DNA of 38,608 nucleotides, taken from assembly GCA_016292445.1 (NCBI GenBank), contig JAEDIN010000007.1, positions 1 through 38,608 on the forward strand, given 5' to 3'. Under the pieces are notes generated by a model that ran no database searches, had not been told where the DNA came from, and saw only the letters and a list, made by a program, of their open reading frames with translations. This document shows, piece after piece, positions 33,604 through 38,608 of this stretch; positions within the stretch are counted from its first letter, which is position 1; the number at the start of each line of letters is the position of its first letter. The stretch is from Oscillospiraceae bacterium (lineage in GTDB: Bacteria; Bacillota; Clostridia; Oscillospirales; Oscillospiraceae). Made by a program: the position numbers and the translations under genes.

Positions 33604-34992
33604 ATGAAAAAAACTTACGATGTTGCCATTATCGGCTGCGGCACCGCAGGAATTTTCGCCGGCTATGAGCTTATTCGCCGGCATCCGGACCTTAAAATCG
33701 TCGTGCTTGAGCAGGGCGGAGACATATATTCCCGTAACTGTCCCATCGTTGCGGGCAAGGTCAAGGAATGTATCCACTGTGCGGTTTGCGATACCATGTG
33801 CGGCTTCGGCGGCGCAGGCGCTTTCTCCGACGGCAAGTACAACTTCACGACCGCATTCGGTGGCTGGCTTACCGACTTTATGGACGATGATGAGGTCATG
33901 GAGCTTATTAACTATGTCGACAGCGTCAACATGAAGTACGGCGCAACGGACAAGACCTTCTCCACCGACACACCGGAGGCTAAGGCCCTTGAGCGCGAAG
34001 CACTCAAATACGACCTGCACCTGCTGCACGCCAAGGTAAAGCACCTCGGCACGGAGAACAATCTCCGCATTCTTCAGAATATGTACGACGACCTTAAAAA
34101 GGTCATTGAATATCGCTTCCGCACCTCTGTCGAGAGCATCGACAGGCAGGGCGAGGCTTACAGTCTCACCCTTAAAAACGGCGATACGGTCGATTGTAAG
34201 TATCTCATTGCAGCGCCCGGCAGAAGCGGCGCTGAGTGGTTTGCAAACGAGTGCAAGAAGCTCGGTGTTCGCCTCATCAACAATCAGGTCGATGTCGGCG
34301 TTCGCGTCGAGCTGCCTGCTACCGTTTTTGAACACATCACCGATGTTGTCTACGAATCCAAGCTCATCTACCGCACAAAGCAGTACGGCGATTCGGTCAG
34401 GACCTTCTGCATGAACCCTTACGGTCATGTCGTTGCCGAAAATGTTGAGGGTATCAACACCGTAAACGGTCACTCTTACTCCGACCCCGCTCTGCGCAGC
34501 AAAAACACAAACTTTGCGCTTCTGGTGTCCAACCGCTTCACCAAGCCCTTTGACGAGCCGTACCGCTACGGCAAGCACATTGCATCGCTGAGCAATATGC
34601 TCTCCGGCGGCGTCCTCGTTCAGCGTTTCGGTGACCTTGTCAAGGGCATCCGAACTAACGAGCATCGCCTTGCCCAGTCGATGACCCGTCCCACCCTCTC
34701 CGCCGCAGTTCCCGGTGATCTGAGCCTTGCACTGCCCAAGCGTCAGCTTGACGATATCATCGAGATGATTTATGCTCTGGACAAAATCGCTCCGGGCACC
34801 GCCAATTATGACACCCTGCTCTACGGTGCGGAGGTCAAGTTCTACTCCTCTCGCCTTGAGCTTAGCGGAAATCTCGAGACCGAGTTTTCAAACTTCTTCG
34901 CCATCGGCGACGGTGCAGGCATTACACGCGGACTGGCACAGGCCGCAGCCTCCGGCGTTAAAGTCGCAAAGGTCATTTCCGAAAGAATTTAA
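33604..34992 (+). CDS. FAD-dependent dehydrogenase, COG2509-like
   Basis: A 462-residue flavoprotein with the N-terminal FAD-binding Rossmann motif GCGTAG and the acidic end of strand 2 (LEQGG). It has a Cys-rich segment CPIVAGKVKECIHCAVCDTM followed by GFGGAGAFSDGKYN, typical of the uncharacterised FAD-dependent dehydrogenases of COG2509. The C-terminal IGDGAGITRGLAQAAASG closes the FAD site. The cysteines may form a redox-active or metal-binding site. The substrate is unknown. GGGAGTGA precedes ATG 33604. It is a single gene with its own promoter, palindrome and terminator. Confidence 0.87.
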   Translation: MKKTYDVAIIGCGTAGIFAGYELIRRHPDLKIVVLEQGGDIYSRNCPIVAGKVKECIHCAVCDTMCGFGGAGAFSDGKYNFTTAFGGWLTDFMDDDEVMELINYVDSVNMKYGATDKTFSTDTPEAKALEREALKYDLHLLHAKVKHLGTENNLRILQNMYDDLKKVIEYRFRTSVESIDRQGEAYSLTLKNGDTVDCKYLIAAPGRSGAEWFANECKKLGVRLINNQVDVGVRVELPATVFEHITDVVYESKLIYRTKQYGDSVRTFCMNPYGHVVAENVEGINTVNGHSYSDPALRSKNTNFALLVSNRFTKPFDEPYRYGKHIASLSNMLSGGVLVQRFGDLVKGIRTNEHRLAQSMTRPTLSAAVPGDLSLALPKRQLDDIIEMIYALDKIAPGTANYDTLLYGAEVKFYSSRLELSGNLETEFSNFFAIGDGAGITRGLAQAAASGVKVAKVISERI

Positions 34993-35002
34993 TTTACTTA
35001 CC

Positions 35003-35037
35003 AAATCTGCCGTATCGCTGATACGGCAGATTTTTTA
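35003..35037 (+). terminator. Intrinsic terminator of the flavoprotein gene
   Basis: A 14-bp stem (35003-35016 / 35020-35033, AAATCTGCCGTATC / GATACGGCAGATTT) with a three-base loop is followed by T residues. Confidence 0.9.
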
Positions 35038-36165
35038 TATTATCTTCTGCGTCGTGAATTTCGATTCCAGCACCGCAAAGCCCGCTCGGTTTGCGTAATT
35101 TATCGTCCAATAGCTTATGCCGGCAAGACCGTATTCCGAGACCAGCGCAAGCCGCGCTCTGACGCTTCTTGCGTCCTCAAACCAAACCTCGTGCCGAACT
35201 CCGGAGGGGTCTGTGTAGTTAAAAAACGGTGCCTGCGCCTTTTCGTCAAACTTTATCTGCGCAAAATTCGCCGCCGCAAGATTTGCCGCTGCCGTGTTTG
35301 ATATGACCGTTGCCGCCTTCCCCTGCTGCCACGGCAAAGTCCAATTATAGCCGTAGTTTGAAAAGCCGAGCAAAATTTTGCCCGACGGGATTTTTGTAAC
35401 GGCATAATCGAGCACGCTGCGAATGCGATTAACCGGCGATACCGCCTGCGGTGCGCTGTAGGTGTAGCCCCACTCGTAGGTCATTATGATGACCCTATCG
35501 CAGTATTTCCCGTGAGCTTCGTAGTCGTGAGCCGTGTACAGCAGGCCGTACTGCTCATCGGAGGTTTTAGGCGCAATTGCGCTGCTTAAATAATAGCCCT
35601 TGGGATGCAGAGTCTCGGACAGCCTGCGCAGAAAGGCGTTGTAGCCCTCTCTGTCAAAGGGATACACATACTCGATGTTGAGATTTACCCCGTAATAGCC
35701 GCGGCTTCGCAGGGCACTTAGGATATTTTCAATAAGTGTTGCCTGCACCGTTTCATCTGTGAATATCGCATGGGCTATGTCGCTTGAAAAGCCGCCGGAG
35801 GGGCTGATATTCGTCAGCGTGAGCATGGGCGCCGTCGCTGTTTCGTAAGCGCGGCTTATCATGCGCTTGTCGTCTATCGGAGTTATGCCGCCGGATGCGT
35901 CCATTTGCCACGAAAACGGGCACAAAAAGGTCATATACGGCAGTGCCTCGTTTAATACTGCATCGCTGATATTCGGGTATGCGTAGCCGTTTACCTCGAT
36001 TTCCCCCTGTGGGAAGCTGTCACCCGGAATGACAAGCGTCTGTCCCACAGAGAGCCTGTTGGGGTCTGAAAGAGCGTTTATGTAGCTTAGCCGCTCGGTC
36101 GTCACTCCGAATTTTTTCGCTATTGAATACAGGGTATCCCCCCGTTTGACAACAAAAATTCTCAT
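35035..36165 (-). CDS. LysM plus glycoside hydrolase family 18 protein (spore cortex/germination type, SleL/YaaH-like)
   Basis: 376 residues: one LysM peptidoglycan-binding domain (about 2-47, VVKRGDTLYSIAKKFGV) and a GH18 barrel. The architecture matches SleL/YaaH N-acetylglucosaminidases of the spore coat that trim cortex fragments, which supports a spore-forming host. No signal peptide is present, as in those spore proteins. The catalytic acid E165 is kept (GVNLNIEY), but the Asp two residues before it in the family DxE motif is N163, which may lower or abolish activity. GAGGTGA is upstream of ATG 36165. The start codon lies in an 11-bp hairpin arm (see the 36158-36196 entry). Confidence 0.88.
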   Translation of the reverse strand: MRIFVVKRGDTLYSIAKKFGVTTERLSYINALSDPNRLSVGQTLVIPGDSFPQGEIEVNGYAYPNISDAVLNEALPYMTFLCPFSWQMDASGGITPIDDKRMISRAYETATAPMLTLTNISPSGGFSSDIAHAIFTDETVQATLIENILSALRSRGYYGVNLNIEYVYPFDREGYNAFLRRLSETLHPKGYYLSSAIAPKTSDEQYGLLYTAHDYEAHGKYCDRVIIMTYEWGYTYSAPQAVSPVNRIRSVLDYAVTKIPSGKILLGFSNYGYNWTLPWQQGKAATVISNTAAANLAAANFAQIKFDEKAQAPFFNYTDPSGVRHEVWFEDARSVRARLALVSEYGLAGISYWTINYANRAGFAVLESKFTTQKII

Positions 36166-36196
36166 ACCGTCACCTCTCGGTTCATGGTATGAGAAT
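36158..36196 (-). repeat. Inverted repeat hiding the start codon of the LysM-GH18 gene
   Basis: ATTCTCATACC and GGTATGAGAAT form a perfect 11-bp stem with a 17-base loop. In the mRNA the loop carries the ribosome binding site GAGAGGTGA, and the ATG is in the 3' arm. Confidence 0.6.
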
Positions 36197-36202
36197 CGTT
36201 CT

Positions 36203-36667
36203 TCAAATGTTCTTACCGTTTAAAGCCGCCGACACGAGCTCATCACCGTCGTAGCTAAGCTTCAGTGAGAAAAACGGCTCATTTTCCTCTAACAGACGGA
36301 GGAATATCCTGTCCCCCTCCCACAGCGTCAGGCGCATCAGCTCGCTTTTCTTTATCCACTCAAGCTCGCCCTCGCTGCATGGGCCTATCCTGCCGGTAAA
36401 GCCGTCGGCTGTGAACAGATGCATATACTCGGTCGGGCAAACTGTGTTTACAAAGGTCACAATGCCGCGGTAACGCCACGATGTGAGCCTTAAGCCCGAC
36501 TCCTCATACACCTCGCGCAGCAGGCATTCCTCGGGGCTTTCGTCCTTTTCAAACTTGCCGCCGAGGCCTATCCATTTGTCGCGATTTATGTCGTTTTCCT
36601 TTTTCACGCGATGCAGCATGAGGTACTCATCGCCGCGCTGAATGTAGCACAGTGTTGTGTTTATCAT
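36203..36667 (-). CDS. NUDIX hydrolase, MutT/8-oxo-dGTP diphosphatase-like
   Basis: A 154-residue NUDIX enzyme. The box G-x5-E-x7-REUxEExGU is complete from G37 to L59 (GKFEKDE, then REVYEESGL). The N-terminal MINTTLCYIQRGDEYLMLHR and WIGLGGK resemble the MutT/YtkD group that cleans oxidised nucleotides or hydrolyses other nucleoside diphosphate derivatives; the true substrate is open. It starts seven bases after the Na/Pi cotransporter stop and shares its strand, so the two are probably cotranscribed. Only a weak GAGTGA precedes the ATG. Confidence 0.88.
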   Translation of the reverse strand: MINTTLCYIQRGDEYLMLHRVKKENDINRDKWIGLGGKFEKDESPEECLLREVYEESGLRLTSWRYRGIVTFVNTVCPTEYMHLFTADGFTGRIGPCSEGELEWIKKSELMRLTLWEGDRIFLRLLEENEPFFSLKLSYDGDELVSAALNGKNI

Positions 36668-36674
36668 ACTTCAC

Positions 36675-38435
36675 TCAAAGCTTGAACTTTGCATCGTACT
36701 CGGCAAAGCTCTTCTTAAACTGCTCGGTCGTTTCTTCCATGAGCTTGTTGTAGTAATCGTGCGTTTCCAGTGCACCGCTTGCAAGCTCGATCATCGCGAC
36801 GCCGATATTCGAGCAGTGGTCGGCCATACGCTCGAGATTTGTCAGGAAATCGTTAAAGACAAAGCCGTGCTGCAGGGTGCAGGTGCCGTCGCTTATGCGG
36901 TTTATGTGGTGCAGCTTCATCTCATCGCAAAGGCTGTCTATCTTCTCCTCAAGCGGCTCGATGCGATAGGCTATGCTCAAATCCTCCTCAACGAACGCCT
37001 TAACCGCGAGCGCAACGATTTCGGACACGGCAGAGCGCAGAACGGAAAGCTCGTGTGTTCCGTATTTGGAGAACGAAAGCTTCTTATCATACATCTCCTG
37101 CGCGCACTCGGCGATGTTGAGCGCATGGTCGCTCATACGCTCAAAGTCGGTTATCGAGTGCAGGTACTTGCTGACCATGATATTCTGCTGCTTTGTCAGC
37201 TCAAGCCTTGTTATCTGGACAAGATATGTACCGAGCTTATCCTCGTAGCGGTCAACAAGCGACTCTAAGTTCTGGACCTCGGCAAAGCCCTCCCTGGTGT
37301 ACTTATCCACCAGTGCAAGAGCATCGGTGACATTTTCGACAACGCAGCGTGCCATGGAGTTTATGACCTCACGGCTTTGCTCTATTGCAAGTGCCGGATG
37401 AGCAAGGAAGCGCTCCTCAAGACGATCCATGTCGTGCAGACCATTGTCACGGCTCCTATCCTCCTTGACGAACAGGGACACGAATTTCTCAATAAGTCCG
37501 GTCACCGGCGCAAGGATTAAAACTATGACAACTCTGAACAGGGTGTTGACAAGTGCAATGCTCACCGCCGTCATGGTAAGGTCCATAAAGCCGAAATTCA
37601 CAAAGGCGTTTACCGTATAGAATATAATGCTGACAATTATCACGCCGAAAAGGTCAATCACAAGGTACGACAGTGCGGTACGCTTGCCGTCTGCACTTGC
37701 ACCCATAGCCGACAGCAGAACGGGAACCGCAGCTCCGATGGCAATACCCATTATTATCGGGAATGCGACCTCAAAGCTGACTGCTCCGGTAATGGCAAGT
37801 GCCTGCAAAATGCCGACTGCGGCAGATGCGCTCTGCAAAACGCTTGTGAAGACAAGTCCAACCAGGATGCCGAGAATGGGATTTGAGAAATCCGTCATTA
37901 TCCCAATAAAGTTTTCATCGGATCTCAGTCCCGAGACCGCTCCGCTCATCGCCTTCATGCCGAACATCAAAACGGCAAAGCCCATCAGTATGCCGCCGAC
38001 ATGGCGGTTTGACATATCCGAGGAGAACATATATAGGATAATGCCGATGAGTGCAACGATCGAGGTCAGAGTTTCCGTTGACAGAAGCTCAAGCCAGCCC
38101 GAGGAGCTGCCGCTGATATCCGAAAGGCAGATTATCCAACCGGTGACGCTCGTGCCGATTATCGCACCCATTATTACGCCTATTGCCTGGCGCACCTTCA
38201 TCATTTCCGAGTTTACGAAGCCGACCACCATAACAGAGGTCGCGGACGACGACTGTATAACGGCGGTTACGCCGGTTCCCAGCAGAATGCCCTTTAGCTG
38301 AGTCCCGGAAAGGCGGTACAGCACGACCTCAAGCTTGCTGCCGGCAACCTTTTTCAGGCTATCACCCATCAGCGACATTCCGAAAAGGAAAAGCGCAACG
38401 CCGCCGAGAAGTGAAAGCACTTCAGAAATTCCCAT
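36675..38435 (-). CDS. Na/Pi cotransporter family protein with a C-terminal PhoU-like domain
   Basis: 586 residues. Residues 1-320 carry two Na/Pi cotransporter (NptA/YjbB-type) repeats, each with the QSSSA signature or its variant (VIQSSSATSVMVVG and VLQSASAAVGILQ). From about residue 345 a PhoU-like helical domain follows, with SITDFERMSDHALNIAE and FLTNLERMADHCSNIG, the acidic metal-binding motifs of PhoU. The fused PhoU part is thought to tune phosphate flux. GGAGGAAG is upstream of the ATG. It is the first gene before the NUDIX gene. Confidence 0.9.
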   Translation of the reverse strand: MGISEVLSLLGGVALFLFGMSLMGDSLKKVAGSKLEVVLYRLSGTQLKGILLGTGVTAVIQSSSATSVMVVGFVNSEMMKVRQAIGVIMGAIIGTSVTGWIICLSDISGSSSGWLELLSTETLTSIVALIGIILYMFSSDMSNRHVGGILMGFAVLMFGMKAMSGAVSGLRSDENFIGIMTDFSNPILGILVGLVFTSVLQSASAAVGILQALAITGAVSFEVAFPIIMGIAIGAAVPVLLSAMGASADGKRTALSYLVIDLFGVIIVSIIFYTVNAFVNFGFMDLTMTAVSIALVNTLFRVVIVLILAPVTGLIEKFVSLFVKEDRSRDNGLHDMDRLEERFLAHPALAIEQSREVINSMARCVVENVTDALALVDKYTREGFAEVQNLESLVDRYEDKLGTYLVQITRLELTKQQNIMVSKYLHSITDFERMSDHALNIAECAQEMYDKKLSFSKYGTHELSVLRSAVSEIVALAVKAFVEEDLSIAYRIEPLEEKIDSLCDEMKLHHINRISDGTCTLQHGFVFNDFLTNLERMADHCSNIGVAMIELASGALETHDYYNKLMEETTEQFKKSFAEYDAKFKL

Positions 38436-38507
38436 TATGTTTCTTCCTCCGATAAAAGGGATGTAATCAATATCCGGTCATAGAATTTTCGCTACTTCCA
38501 CGACTAT

Positions 38508-38536
38508 ATTATTGCAGTAAATCCGGCTCATGTAAA
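38508..38536 (-). promoter_or_regulatory. Probable promoter of the Na/Pi cotransporter operon
   Basis: On the minus strand TTTACA (38536-38531) and AATAAT (38513-38508) are spaced by 17 bp. No Pho box was recognised. The remaining bases to the right edge hold a small GGCAG/CTGCC hairpin (38579-38592) and no gene I can support. Confidence 0.45.
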
Positions 38537-38608
38537 GCTAAAATTTACTGTTGAGCGCAATTTCGTATCTTTTAACAAGGCAGCCCCCTGCCAAAAAGCT
38601 CTCAACAT

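Noticed and set aside
38531..38608. Short frame on the minus strand starting at the right edge (MLRAFWQGAALL and on to a TGA)
   Set aside because: Only 26 codons before the stop, no visible upstream context, and it contains a small hairpin; it may be repeat-derived or the end of a gene outside the window, but this cannot be decided here.

Overview
The window looks like a chromosomal segment of an endospore-forming Clostridia member, most plausibly Oscillospirales/Ruminococcaceae-like. The evidence is AGGAGG-type ribosome binding sites with TTGACA/TATAAT promoters, a CsoR-copA copper operon, YlmH, an alpha2-type glycyl-tRNA synthetase, a LysM-GH18 hydrolase of the spore cortex/germination type, and densely packed short operons with stop/start overlaps. 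No phage, transposon, CRISPR array, rRNA or tRNA gene was recognised. It reads as core genome with some unusual domain fusions.

Layout. 1-1.7 kb: the tail of an unknown gene, then an HD phosphohydrolase / Sfp-type phosphopantetheinyl transferase / GtrA membrane protein operon. 1.7-3.7 kb (minus): a TPR protein with a YjjG-like HAD phosphatase, and a 49-residue Asn/Gln-rich protein. 3.8-5.0 kb: an amidohydrolase. 5.0-7.4 kb (minus): an ECF sigma factor with its membrane-anchored partner, and a LysR regulator facing a 59-residue membrane protein. 7.8-10.8 kb: csoR and a copA whose C-terminus is a CopZ-like domain with its own internal ribosome binding site. 10.8-12.1 kb (minus): mntP and a VTT/DedA-like membrane protein. 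12.2-13.1 kb: a free-standing E2-like acyltransferase. 13.2-16.9 kb: glyQS, a small membrane protein, and a NAD synthetase whose glutaminase domain seems to have lost its catalytic Lys and Cys. 17.3-18.2 kb: a second LysR regulator. 18.2-21.5 kb (minus): a ribbon-helix-helix protein and clpB. 21.6-25.7 kb (minus): DUF362, then a TetM/EF-G-like GTPase fused to a Rae1/YacP-type NYN nuclease, then ylmH. 25.8-28.2 kb: an alpha/beta hydrolase and an MFS transporter. 28.2-30.3 kb: a Cof-type phosphatase, and divergently a cobalamin riboswitch controlling a DUF4430 protein and an ECF S component. 30.3-33.4 kb (minus): a lipid operon of CDP-alcohol phosphatidyltransferase, CrtO-like acyltransferase, and a glycolipid glycosyltransferase fused to a diacylglycerol kinase. 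33.6-35.0 kb: a COG2509-type flavoprotein. 35.0-38.4 kb (minus): a LysM-GH18 hydrolase, a NUDIX hydrolase and a Na/Pi cotransporter with a PhoU tail.

The strongest candidate for an undescribed system is the DUF362 / GTPase-NYN / YlmH operon. It joins an A-site-binding translational GTPase to an A-site mRNA endonuclease and places it beside a ribosome quality-control S4 protein. Next are the glycosyltransferase-DAG kinase fusion in a lipid operon, the copA-copZ nested gene with a doubled CsoR operator, and the predicted glutaminase-dead NAD synthetase. Functions are read from motifs by eye; no database search was run.
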